Made by a program: the position numbers and the translations under genes
Shown: piece after piece, positions 33,682-41,785 of the stretch
Position numbering within the stretch: position 1 is the first letter of the stretch
Layout: each line of letters begins with the position of its first letter
NCBI RefSeq assembly: GCF_001429295.1
Contig: NZ_LMJL01000012.1
Coordinates: 1,291,475 to 1,355,474, forward strand
Direction of reading: 5' to 3'
DNA length: 64,000 nt
Source: Flavobacterium sp. Root935
Lineage (GTDB): Bacteria; Bacteroidota; Bacteroidia; Flavobacteriales; Flavobacteriaceae
Notes under the pieces: generated by a model
Database searches by the model: none
Seen by the model: only the letters and a program-made list of their open reading frames with translations
Told to the model about the DNA's origin: nothing

Positions 33682-34842
33682 ATGGAAAAAATTTCAAGAA
33701 GATCGTTTGTGAATAAATTTGGAATTGGCGTTGGCGCGTCTGTTGTGATGACAGCTCTTCCTTCTTTTTTATCTGCACCTGACACTAACAAAACGCCTTA
33801 CACTGGAAAGAAATTAAATATCGCGCTTTGCGGCTTGGGAAATTACGCTTCACTTCTGGCGGAAGGTCTTCAAGTTTCTGAATACTGCCAGCTTGCGGGA
33901 ATCGTGACAGGAACACCTGCTAAAGCCGAAAATTGGAAAAAGAAATATAATATTCCCGAGAAGAACATTTACAATTATGAGAATTTCGATTCCATCGTAA
34001 AAAACAAAGATATTGATTTAGTTTATGTCGTAACTGCCAATTCACTGCACAAAGAACTTACCATTCGGGCAGCAAAAGCTGGAAAACATGTTATTGTTGA
34101 AAAACCGATGGCGATTACTATTGAAGACTGCGAAGAAATGATTAAAACCTGTAACGAAAACAATGTACAACTCGCAATGGGTTATCGTCTGCATTATGAA
34201 CCTAATCATCTGGAAGTAAAGCGACTTGGACAGGAAAAAGTTTTGGGTCAGGTTCGTTTTATTGAAGCCTCTCTTGGCTACAGCACGTATGATTTTCGTG
34301 ATATTAATTCACCCGTAGATTTAAATGCCCGTAACCAATGGAGATTGAATAAAAAACTAGCTGGAGGCGGTACTTTAATCAATTTAGGCGTTTATTGTAT
34401 TCAGGTTTCGCGTTATGTTTTAGGTGAAGAACCAATTGCTGTAACGGCACAATTTGGAACTGTAAACAATAAAAATATGTTTGCTCAGGTGGAAGAAAAT
34501 ATTACTTGGCAAATGGAATTTCCAAGTGGTGCTGTGGCTAATTGCAGCAGTTCATATGGTTTTGGCATTGATAGATTTTTTGCTTCCGCAGATGAAGGTA
34601 CATTTGAAATGAGTCCTGCTGTTAGTTATGGCCCATTTGTAGGTAAAAGATCTGATGGAAAAGCATTTAATTTTCCTGTGATAAACCAACAGCAAACCCA
34701 AATGGATGAAATTTGCAAAGTGATTTTAGCAAACAAAAAACTCCCAAATCATATTACTGGAGAAGAAGGCATGAAAGACATGAAAATTATTAATGCCATT
34801 TATAAAGCAGCTGAAACTGGTAAAAAAGTTAGTTTGAAATAG
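33682..34842 (+). CDS. Tat-exported Gfo/Idh/MocA-family oxidoreductase
   Basis: 386 residues. Twin-arginine signal EKISRRSFVNKFGIGVGASVV at the N-terminus (R-R-S-F), then NIALCGLGNYASLLAEGL Rossmann motif, LVYVVTANSLHKELTIRAAK, HVIVEKPMAITIEDCEEM (E-K-P) and AGGGTLINLGVYCIQVSRYV. Members of this subgroup often work as periplasmic glucose-fructose-oxidoreductase-like or glycosidase-like enzymes with tightly bound NAD(P). No substrate can be named. Isolated gene. Confidence 0.9.
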   Translation: MEKISRRSFVNKFGIGVGASVVMTALPSFLSAPDTNKTPYTGKKLNIALCGLGNYASLLAEGLQVSEYCQLAGIVTGTPAKAENWKKKYNIPEKNIYNYENFDSIVKNKDIDLVYVVTANSLHKELTIRAAKAGKHVIVEKPMAITIEDCEEMIKTCNENNVQLAMGYRLHYEPNHLEVKRLGQEKVLGQVRFIEASLGYSTYDFRDINSPVDLNARNQWRLNKKLAGGGTLINLGVYCIQVSRYVLGEEPIAVTAQFGTVNNKNMFAQVEENITWQMEFPSGAVANCSSSYGFGIDRFFASADEGTFEMSPAVSYGPFVGKRSDGKAFNFPVINQQQTQMDEICKVILANKKLPNHITGEEGMKDMKIINAIYKAAETGKKVSLK

Positions 34843-34916
34843 TTTTTTTGCCACAGATTAAAAGAATTAAAATGATTTTAAAATACTCTTTTAAATAAAA
34901 CTTATAACCAAAGTTT

Positions 34917-35036
34917 GTCATTTCGATCCCGAGGCTTCGGGGGAGAAATCTCTGCGAGAAGCTCTACAAAGATTGGATTTTCGTTGCGGAGTTACTTGTG
35001 AAGATTTCTCTCCCGAAGCCTAGGGATCGAAATGAC
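34917..35036. repeat. 120-base inverted-repeat element (GTCATTTCGATCCC arms)
   Basis: Arms 34917-34951 and 35002-35036 (35 bases each) are reverse complements apart from a few changes: GTCATTTCGATCCCGAGGCT against the complement of AGCCTAGGGATCGAAATGAC, then AGAAATCT with AGATTTCT. A 50-base interior contains no gene. Flanks (34849-34885 and 35055-35105) resemble the two halves of the 24.3 kb repeat. Confidence 0.8.
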
Positions 35037-35107
35037 ATAAAATGAGAAATAATCATTTAATCTGTGCCAAAAAAATTCGGGCTATTCGTGTAATTCGTGG
35101 CAAACTT

Positions 35108-38014
35108 TTATTTTAAGCAACTTCTCAAAATCGAAACAGGATGCTGCGCTTCACGTTTTGTTCCATCATAAATTTGATGACGACAGCTCGTTCCCGCAGC
35201 GGCAATTTTTACGTTTGCAGCAGTATTTCTAACTTTTGGGAAAAGTGTATCCTCTCCCATTTGCATACTTACTTTGTAATGTTCTTTTTCATATCCAAAA
35301 GAACCTGCCATTCCGCAGCAGCCTGAATTATAAATCGTAACAGTATTATTTTTAGGAAGATTCAGCATCGCGAAAGTTGCTTCAACAGAACTCAACGATT
35401 TTTGATGGCAATGTCCGTGAATTTTGATTTCTTTAGTTTCTTCAGAAAATGAATCAGGAGTTATTTTCCCGTCGATGATTTCTTTTTTGAAGAATTCTTC
35501 AATAGTGAATGCGTTTTGGGAAATTCTCTCTGCATTTTCTTTGTCCGATGCCAATCGCAGATATTCATCTCTAAAAGTTAAAATTGCCGAAGGTTCGATC
35601 CCGATTAACGGCGCATTACTTGAAATTAAATCTTTGAAGATATTGATATTGATATCGGTGATTTTTTTGGCTTCTTCCAAAAATCCTTTCGATAAATACG
35701 TTCTGCCGCTTTCTTCGTGATCTACGATTAAAACCTGATATCCTAACTTCGTTAATAATTCAAAAGCGTCAATCCCGATATTTACATCGTAATAATTGGT
35801 AAATTCATCCACAAACAAATACAATTGTCCGTTTGGAAAATCGATATTTTTGGGTTTGTTATTTTCATACCATTTTCTGAAAGTCTTTTTCGCCAAAAGC
35901 GGAACTTGTCTTTCTGGCGCAATTCCCATTGATTTTTTAACTAGCGACTGATTCGAAATAAAATTAGTAATCGATGGAAACAAACTTCCCATTTTGTTCA
36001 ATTTTGCGTTATTGGCAAAAATTTTACTTCGGGTCGAAAATCCGTTTGCTTTTTGATATTGGTATAAAAATTCGGCTTTTAGCGTTGCGACATCCACGTT
36101 ACTCGGACATTCGCTGGCACAGGCTTTACAGCTCACACACAACTCAAAAACTTCGTATAATTCTTTCTGGTCAAATTTGTTTTCTTTTTCAGAATATGTC
36201 AAATATTCTCTTAAAGCATTTGCTCTGGCGCGCGTCGTTTCTTTTTCATTTCTGGTCGCGCGATAACTCGGACACATCGCTCCTCCTGCCGATGGCATTT
36301 TCCTGCAATCGCCGGAACCGTTACATTTTTCGGCTGCACGAAGAATTCCTAAACTGTCTGAGAAATCTTGAAACGTCTTAATATCTGGCTCTACTCTTCC
36401 TGAAATTACACGATGATTTTCGTCCATTTTCAAGGCGTTGACAATCTTCCCAATATTAAAAACCGAATTCGGGTCAAATGCCAATTTGATTCTTTTCAGC
36501 AATTCGTAGTTTTTCTCGCCAATCATAAACGGAATAAACTCCCCTCGCACAATTCCGTCACCATGTTCACCGCTCAATGAACCTCTATGTTTTTTTACCA
36601 AATGCGCCACATCGGTTGCAATGGTTCTGAATAATTTTAAATCTTCCGTTTTTTTCAAATTCAAAACCGGACGCAAATGCAGTTCGCCTGCACCCGCATG
36701 CGCGTAATAAATCGCTTCTTGTCCGTGGCTCAGCATCATTGCCGAAAACTCCGCAATATACGCTGGTAAATCACTTAATTCAACGGCTGTATCTTCAATA
36801 GAATCGGCTGCTTTATTGTCACCAACAATACTTCCCAAAAGTCCAAGACCCGCTTTTCTCAGTTCGTTTGCTTTATCAATATCTGGACCGTAAATCTTTA
36901 CGCGGGCGTAACCAAAATTATGTTTTTCTAAATCGGCTATTAAATCATTAGCCTGTCTTTCGGCATCTTCTAGAGAATGAGAAGCCACTTCAAACAACAT
37001 GATAGCTTTTGGTTCACCTACCAAAAAGAAACGATTTTTTATATGTTCGCGATTGGTTTTTGTACAATCCAAAATGGTATCGTCGATCATTTCACAAGTG
37101 TACAAATGATGTTTCATTGCCACCACCACAGATTCTAAAGATTCCTGAATCGTATGGTAATGTCCAACCACCATAATATTGTGTACAGGCGGTAAATCGT
37201 CAGCTTTTAAAGTGATTTCGGTTGTAAAGGCCAGAGTTCCTTCGCTTCCGCAGAGTAATTTTCCAACGTTAATTGTGGGTTCTGTTCCGCCAAATAAATC
37301 TGATCTTAGCAGAATATCAACAGCGTAACCCGTATTTCTTCTGTGAATTTCTGGTTTCGGAAACTCTTTTATAATTTCTTCTTGATTTTCTTTTACCGAA
37401 AGTTCAGCGTAAAGGCGCTTATAGATTTTATTTTCTAAAGAATCTCCTCTGGTTTTCTCCATAAATTCCGCCGAAGTCAGTTCTCCAAAAGCTACTTCAG
37501 AACCGTCGCTCAAAATTGCTTTAACCTCAACAATCTTATCGCGCGTCACACCGTAACGAATCGAAGTTGTTCCAGATGAATTATTTCCAACCATTCCGCC
37601 AATCATAGCGCGGTTTGAGGTTGATGTAATTGGTGCGAAAAATACACCGTATGGTTTTAGGAATAAATTCAGTTCATCGCGAATAACACCGGGTTGTACC
37701 GTTACGGTTTTCTTTTCGGCATTATATGAAATGATTTTGGTGAAATTTTTCGAAACATCCACCACAAGTCCGTCTCCTACTGCTTGTCCAGCTAGTGAAG
37801 TTCCTGCAGTTCTTGGCGTAATCGAAATATTATGTTGTGCTGCGAAGCGAATTAATTTGCTGATATCTTCTACCGTCTTAGGCACAGCCACTGCATTTGG
37901 CCGAATCCGATACACTGATGCATCTGTAGAATAAAGTGTTTTATGAAGATCATCGTATAAAAGTTTGCCTTCGAGAGTATCGGCTAATTGCTCTAAATGA
38001 GATTGGGTCAACAT
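35108..38014 (-). CDS. FAD/Fe-S oxidoreductase (D-lactate or glycolate dehydrogenase type)
   Basis: 968 residues, a natural fusion of a GlcD/Dld-like flavoprotein with an iron-sulfur and CCG domain. Residues 1-540: FAD_binding_4 (NAVAVPKTVEDISKLIRFAA, ITPRTAGTSLAGQAVGDGLV, APITSTSNRAMIGGMVGNNSS) and FAD-oxidase C (HAGAGELHLRPVLNLKK, GSLSGEHGDGIVRGEF). Residues about 560-680: Fe-S ligands CNGSGDCRKM, then CVSCKACASECPSNVD. C-terminal: HGHCHQKSLSSVEAT and YNSGCCGMAGSFGYEKE, heterodisulfide-reductase-like CCG motifs. Oxidises a 2-hydroxyacid and passes electrons to the respiratory chain. The exact substrate is open. Confidence 0.9.
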   Translation of the reverse strand: MLTQSHLEQLADTLEGKLLYDDLHKTLYSTDASVYRIRPNAVAVPKTVEDISKLIRFAAQHNISITPRTAGTSLAGQAVGDGLVVDVSKNFTKIISYNAEKKTVTVQPGVIRDELNLFLKPYGVFFAPITSTSNRAMIGGMVGNNSSGTTSIRYGVTRDKIVEVKAILSDGSEVAFGELTSAEFMEKTRGDSLENKIYKRLYAELSVKENQEEIIKEFPKPEIHRRNTGYAVDILLRSDLFGGTEPTINVGKLLCGSEGTLAFTTEITLKADDLPPVHNIMVVGHYHTIQESLESVVVAMKHHLYTCEMIDDTILDCTKTNREHIKNRFFLVGEPKAIMLFEVASHSLEDAERQANDLIADLEKHNFGYARVKIYGPDIDKANELRKAGLGLLGSIVGDNKAADSIEDTAVELSDLPAYIAEFSAMMLSHGQEAIYYAHAGAGELHLRPVLNLKKTEDLKLFRTIATDVAHLVKKHRGSLSGEHGDGIVRGEFIPFMIGEKNYELLKRIKLAFDPNSVFNIGKIVNALKMDENHRVISGRVEPDIKTFQDFSDSLGILRAAEKCNGSGDCRKMPSAGGAMCPSYRATRNEKETTRARANALREYLTYSEKENKFDQKELYEVFELCVSCKACASECPSNVDVATLKAEFLYQYQKANGFSTRSKIFANNAKLNKMGSLFPSITNFISNQSLVKKSMGIAPERQVPLLAKKTFRKWYENNKPKNIDFPNGQLYLFVDEFTNYYDVNIGIDAFELLTKLGYQVLIVDHEESGRTYLSKGFLEEAKKITDININIFKDLISSNAPLIGIEPSAILTFRDEYLRLASDKENAERISQNAFTIEEFFKKEIIDGKITPDSFSEETKEIKIHGHCHQKSLSSVEATFAMLNLPKNNTVTIYNSGCCGMAGSFGYEKEHYKVSMQMGEDTLFPKVRNTAANVKIAAAGTSCRHQIYDGTKREAQHPVSILRSCLK

Positions 38015-38219
38015 GTAAGTGGTGCTTTTTGATAAAATAGTTCTGAAAAAACTCAGACAGCAAATATAAAAATATAGCAGATTAAATTGATATAATTTGT
38101 GATTTTATCTGATTCCTCCATTAGATTTTATAAAATTCTAAGAGAATCCTGTAAAGTGTTCCACTTTCTAAATCTCTACTTTTAGAATTTAACTTTTTTA
38201 TGCCAATTACTTATTTATT

Positions 38220-39032
38220 ATGGAAGACTTTCTGCAAGACGTTGTCAAACATTTAGAAGGATATTATTATAGTATTGTCGATCTTACGCCAAAATTTATT
38301 TTGGCAGTTCTGGTCATTTTGGTTTCATGGTTTATTGCAAGCCGTGTCGGAATTTTTGCAGGCAACCGACTAAAAGTCAGAATGCACGATCGTCTTCTGG
38401 CAACTTTTATCGCTCGTTTAATTAAGTCTGTTCTTATTATTATCGGAATTCTTATTATGTTCCGAATTATTGGCCTTGACGGAATCGCTCAAAGTATGCT
38501 TGCCGGTGCCGGAATCTCTGCTTTTGTAATTGGTTTTGCGCTTAAGGATATTGGCGAAAATTTCCTTGCCGGAATTCTGCTGGCTTTCAAAAGACCTTTT
38601 AACATTGGAGATATTATTGAAAGTAACGGCGTGAAAGGCGAAGTCATTAACCTCAACCTGCGCGATACCGAAGTAAAAAGCGATTCTAAAATTATTTATA
38701 TTCCAAACGCACTTTTAATAAAAAATACACTTATCAACTACAACAGCGAAGGTTTCCTTCTTCAGACGTTCACCGTTGGACTCGAATATGGTTCTGATTA
38801 TACCCGCGCAATCGAACTAGTTAAAGAAGTTCTCGGAAACAGTGAAGACGTTACCGAAAAAGACCACGAAAACGCAGCCGTAATTACTGATGTTGCCGGT
38901 GCGGGTGTCATTCAACTCAATATCCGCTATTGGGTAAAAACGGCATCAACAACTGAAAATTCAGAATGCCGTTCTAAAATTATTGCTGCTGTTTTGAAGA
39001 AGTTAAAAGAAAATGAGTTTGTTTTGAAGTAA
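38220..39032 (+). CDS. mscS: MscS-family mechanosensitive ion channel
   Basis: 270 residues. Three N-terminal membrane helices, of which the third carries the pore pattern SMLAGAGISAFVIGFALKDI and GENFLAGILLAFKRPFNIGD, followed by the beta domain with IIESNGVKGEVINLNLRDTE and NALLIKNTLINYN, and a mixed C-terminal domain (TVGLEYGSDYTRAIELVKEV). Releases solutes on hypo-osmotic shock. Isolated gene; the call is secure, the numbering among MscS paralogs is not. Confidence 0.92.
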   Translation: MEDFLQDVVKHLEGYYYSIVDLTPKFILAVLVILVSWFIASRVGIFAGNRLKVRMHDRLLATFIARLIKSVLIIIGILIMFRIIGLDGIAQSMLAGAGISAFVIGFALKDIGENFLAGILLAFKRPFNIGDIIESNGVKGEVINLNLRDTEVKSDSKIIYIPNALLIKNTLINYNSEGFLLQTFTVGLEYGSDYTRAIELVKEVLGNSEDVTEKDHENAAVITDVAGAGVIQLNIRYWVKTASTTENSECRSKIIAAVLKKLKENEFVLK

Positions 39033-39081
39033 TGGGACAAAGGTCCAAAGTGGCAAAGGTTCAGAGGTTTTTTCCAAACAC

Positions 39082-39120
39082 AATTGTCACCCTGAGCGTA
39101 GTCGAAGGCTTATGACAATT
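39082..39120. repeat. Small palindromic intergenic repeat
   Basis: AATTGTCA (39082-39089) and TGACAATT (39113-39120) enclose CCCTGAGCGTAGTCGAAGGC, a motif often dispersed in bacterial intergenic DNA. Confidence 0.6.
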
Positions 39121-39192
39121 TAAACTTCTTTTTGGAATTTGGGATTTAAAAAATTGGAATTTAAATAAAAAGATATCTTCGCAATAAGATTC

Positions 39193-40149
39193 TTACCCCT
39201 TCCCCCAAATCCTAGTATTCAAATCCAATTCATGAACAATATCCTGCATAAACTGAACTATCGAAAGATCATCAGTAAGTAAATTAGGAACTAATAGCGA
39301 AGAATGGATAGGCGCTTCAAAGTAGTTATGAGACAGCGGAAAAGCAATATACATTTTAGAATCTATAAATGAGAGCGAAATAGTATCCTCTGATTTTTTG
39401 TTTAATTCTAAAATTCTTTCCATCATAGCTGGAGTTAAAATATATCTCGCCTCAATTTGATTTCTAGAATAGGTAACAAAAATCTCATCAAAAATGGTAT
39501 TTTCTAAATGCACCAACTCACTGTTTCCAAAGCTAAAAACGTTTTTAGAAAACCACGCACCAATAGCATCTCCAACACCTTTTGGCCGCACGACAGTCGA
39601 CACTTCAAAGTTTTTATTGAAATCGGCTACGAAAATAATTCCTTTAAAAATTGTATGCCAAGTTGTTTTCGTTCCGTTTTTGGTGTGGGTTTCGGTTTTA
39701 TATTCAGCGTGAACTTCGGCAAACCAAAAAGCAGTTTTATCGGCAGTTCCGCTTATTAAATCTTGGGTCTTATAACGATCTGGTTCGGTTGTAAAAAGTT
39801 CAGAGCTTATAAACTCATATTCGGGAAGTCCGCTTTGAGGCGTAATCGAAAAAGTTTCATTAATCTCTTTTAATGCTGATGAAACAACATTGGTTTTATA
39901 AACAAATTTGTATTTTTTGACTTCATCTTGTATTTGAAAATACATTACAACACCAATAACCAAAGGAACTAAAGCTCCAAAAAAGGCTAACATTGGAAAC
40001 CTAATTAATAAACCAATAGCTAAAATTAATGCCGCAAGACCAAACAAGATATAGCAGGTTCTATAGGTTTCTGCTATTTTTTTTCGGTCTATTTCTAATG
40101 TATTTAAAACCTCCTGTAAAGCTTTATAAGTAGTATTTTCTGAATCCAT
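39193..40149 (-). CDS. DUF3137-containing membrane protein
   Basis: 318 residues. Two adjacent membrane helices near the N-terminus (CYILFGLAALILAIGLLIRF, MLAFFGALVPLVIGVVMYFQ), then a soluble domain with SSELFTTEPDRYKTQDLISG, WFAEVHAEYKTETHTKNGTK, FKGIIFVADFNKNFEVSTVV and NYFEAPIHSSLLVPN, the pattern of DUF3137 (galanin-like in older naming). Its ATG overlaps the lemA stop (TAATG), a coupling seen often between DUF3137 and LemA genes. Function unknown. Confidence 0.85.
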   Translation of the reverse strand: MDSENTTYKALQEVLNTLEIDRKKIAETYRTCYILFGLAALILAIGLLIRFPMLAFFGALVPLVIGVVMYFQIQDEVKKYKFVYKTNVVSSALKEINETFSITPQSGLPEYEFISSELFTTEPDRYKTQDLISGTADKTAFWFAEVHAEYKTETHTKNGTKTTWHTIFKGIIFVADFNKNFEVSTVVRPKGVGDAIGAWFSKNVFSFGNSELVHLENTIFDEIFVTYSRNQIEARYILTPAMMERILELNKKSEDTISLSFIDSKMYIAFPLSHNYFEAPIHSSLLVPNLLTDDLSIVQFMQDIVHELDLNTRIWGKG

Positions 40150-40703
40150 TAATTATTAAAAAGCTCCTTTGCACTAATGTTTTTACGCTCTTCTGCTGGT
40201 GTTTCCAAAACATCAATTTTAGTATAATTAAGCATTCCCGCAAACATATTGCCTGGGAACATCATAATAGCATTATTGTAACTAGTAACCGAAGCATTAT
40301 AAGTTCTTCTCGCAGCTGCGATTTGTTCTTCACTTTCTGTCCAAGTCGATTGTAAATTCAGGAAATTAGTATTGGCTTTTAAGTCTGGGTAGTTTTCAAC
40401 GGTAACCATTAAACCTTTTACAGCTGTACTTAATTCCGTATCTAAACTTGCTTTTTCGGTTTCTGTAAGTGAACCTGAACCTGCTTTTGCGCGAAGTTCT
40501 ACGATTTTAGTTAATGTACTTTGTTCGTAATTGGTGTATTGTTTAACCACCTCAACAAGATTGGGAATCAAATCAAAACGTTTTTTCAACATGACGTCAA
40601 TTGCCGAAAAAGCATTCGTAACCTGATTTCTTCTTTCAATAAGAGAATTATAAATAAAAACGCCAACTGCTAAAAAAACAACAAGGATTATAACTATAAT
40701 CAT
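40149..40703 (-). CDS. lemA: LemA-family protein
   Basis: 184 residues. N-terminal membrane anchor (IIVIILVVFLAVGVFIYNSL) followed by the all-helical LemA domain: RRNQVTNAFSAIDVMLKKRF, DLIPNLVEVVKQYTNYEQST, EQIAAARRTYNASVTSYNNA and IMMFPGNMFAGMLNY, all very typical. Implicated in envelope processes, exact role unknown. First gene of a two-gene unit with the DUF3137 gene. Confidence 0.93.
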   Translation of the reverse strand: MIIVIILVVFLAVGVFIYNSLIERRNQVTNAFSAIDVMLKKRFDLIPNLVEVVKQYTNYEQSTLTKIVELRAKAGSGSLTETEKASLDTELSTAVKGLMVTVENYPDLKANTNFLNLQSTWTESEEQIAAARRTYNASVTSYNNAIMMFPGNMFAGMLNYTKIDVLETPAEERKNISAKELFNN

Positions 40704-40731
40704 AACTTAAAAAATTTAATTGGTTTGAAAG

Positions 40732-40739
40732 CAAATATA
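40732..40739 (-). promoter_or_regulatory. -7 promoter box (TATATTTG) of lemA
   Basis: Plus-strand CAAATATA, 29 bases before the lemA start; no -33 TTG at the usual spacing. Confidence 0.45.
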
Positions 40740-40798
40740 TAGAAAAGCAAATAAGTTTTATACTTTATTTGTAGGATATACCACATTTTTTTAAAACC

Positions 40799-40812
40799 GC
40801 ATAAAAATGCAT
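40799..40812. promoter_or_regulatory. Candidate regulator box GCATAAAAATGCAT
   Basis: Imperfect palindrome 13 bases past the 3' end of the DeoR-type gene. It matches the complement of the box at 41678-41693 at 13 of 14 positions. Confidence 0.4.
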
Positions 40813-40824
40813 TTTTAAATAATT

Positions 40825-41574
40825 CTACAATACTTTAATTCCGGAATCTACAAAATTCTTTATTTTCGGACTTGCAACATTTAGGTCTGTTACAACGGCG
40901 TAAAGTTTATCAAGATCACAAACTTTATGTGGCATTTTGCTGTTCATTTTTTCAGAGGTAAAAAGCGCAATTACCTTGTCTGATGCCCTAATCATCTCTT
41001 TTTTAATAACCGAAACTTCATAACCAATTTCGGTAAGTCCTTGATTTACATCGATACTGCTGACACCCATAAAACAAATGTCGGCTTTAATTTTGGAAAG
41101 CACCTGAACCACATCAATACCAACGGTTACCATTGCCTGCTTTTGCAATTTCCCGCCAATAAAAATCAATTCGATATTCGGGTGCTGCGATAACTGCATC
41201 GCAATTGGAAGACTGTAGGTATAAATCGTAGCGGTAAAATTTAGTGGAATAAGTTTGCAGAGAGTCAAATTTGTTGTTCCTCCGCTCATAATAATCACTT
41301 GACCTTCATTCAAAAAAGAAAGCGCTTTTTTAGCCACGCTTATTTTCTTATCTTCATTAATAATAGTAATGTCGAAAACATTTTTATGATTGTTTTTGGC
41401 TAAAAATGCGCCTCCATACACCTTATTTATTAAGCCTTTATCATTTAACTCAATAAAATCCCTGCGAATAGTATCCTCAGAAATATTCAATTCTAAAGCT
41501 AAGTCGATCGTATTTATTTTTTCGACTTGCTGAAATTTATTCATTATGAATTGATGTCTTTCCTTTTTGAGCAT
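40825..41574 (-). CDS. DeoR-family transcriptional regulator of the peptidoglycan-salvage locus
   Basis: 249 residues. N-terminal HTH_DeoR (KERHQFIMNKFQQVEKINTI, then ALELNISEDTIRRDFIELND, the recognition helix with I-R-R-D) and C-terminal sugar-phosphate sensor domain (VIIMSGGTTNLTLCKLIP, IELIFIGGKLQKQAMVTVGI, ADICFMGVSSIDVNQGLTEI). It is divergent from susC and is probably a repressor released by a phosphorylated amino sugar such as MurNAc-6-phosphate. In E. coli and B. subtilis the MurNAc regulator MurR is of the different RpiR family, so this would be a non-homologous replacement. Candidate boxes lie at 40799-40812 and 41678-41693. Confidence 0.85.
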   Translation of the reverse strand: MLKKERHQFIMNKFQQVEKINTIDLALELNISEDTIRRDFIELNDKGLINKVYGGAFLAKNNHKNVFDITIINEDKKISVAKKALSFLNEGQVIIMSGGTTNLTLCKLIPLNFTATIYTYSLPIAMQLSQHPNIELIFIGGKLQKQAMVTVGIDVVQVLSKIKADICFMGVSSIDVNQGLTEIGYEVSVIKKEMIRASDKVIALFTSEKMNSKMPHKVCDLDKLYAVVTDLNVASPKIKNFVDSGIKVL

Positions 41575-41590
41575 AAGATCTTCTTTTTTA

Positions 41591-41598
41591 CAAATTTA
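41591..41598 (-). promoter_or_regulatory. -7 promoter box (TAAATTTG) of the deoR-type gene
   Basis: Plus-strand CAAATTTA, 17 bases before the start codon; no proper -33. Confidence 0.45.
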
Positions 41599-41677
41599 GA
41601 AAAACATCGCAGTTTTGAAAATCCTCAAAATAAAACTTTTTACGATTTCCATAATTCCAATTAATTCAAAGCTATTT

Positions 41678-41693
41678 ATGCGTTTTTATGCAT
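41678..41693. promoter_or_regulatory. Candidate DeoR operator ATGCGTTTTTATGCAT
   Basis: Imperfect palindrome in the 211-base divergent gap between the deoR-type gene and susC, about 80 bases from the deoR -7 box and 58 bases from the susC -7 box. Its complement nearly repeats at 40799-40812. Confidence 0.45.
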
Positions 41694-41727
41694 TATTGAA
41701 TAGAATTAATAAAAATACGACATAAAG

Positions 41728-41759
41728 TTGCAATTTTTTAAAAATATTTTATACATTTC
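41728..41759 (+). promoter_or_regulatory. Promoter (TTG, TACATTTC) of susC
   Basis: TTG at 41728-41730 and TACATTTC at 41752-41759 (7 of 8 to consensus) with 21 bases between, 26 bases before the ATG. Confidence 0.55.
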
Positions 41760-41785
41760 GCATCTCTAACCATAAATTAACCCTT

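Noticed and set aside
34917..35036. Possible insertion sequence
   Set aside because: Has 35-base inverted ends but only a 50-base interior with no transposase; kept as a small palindromic repeat.
35974..36381. A 135-codon open frame opposite the FAD/Fe-S dehydrogenase
   Set aside because: Lies wholly within a well-conserved gene on the other strand; its translation has shadow-like composition (many Arg, Leu, Ser, His runs) and no start context.
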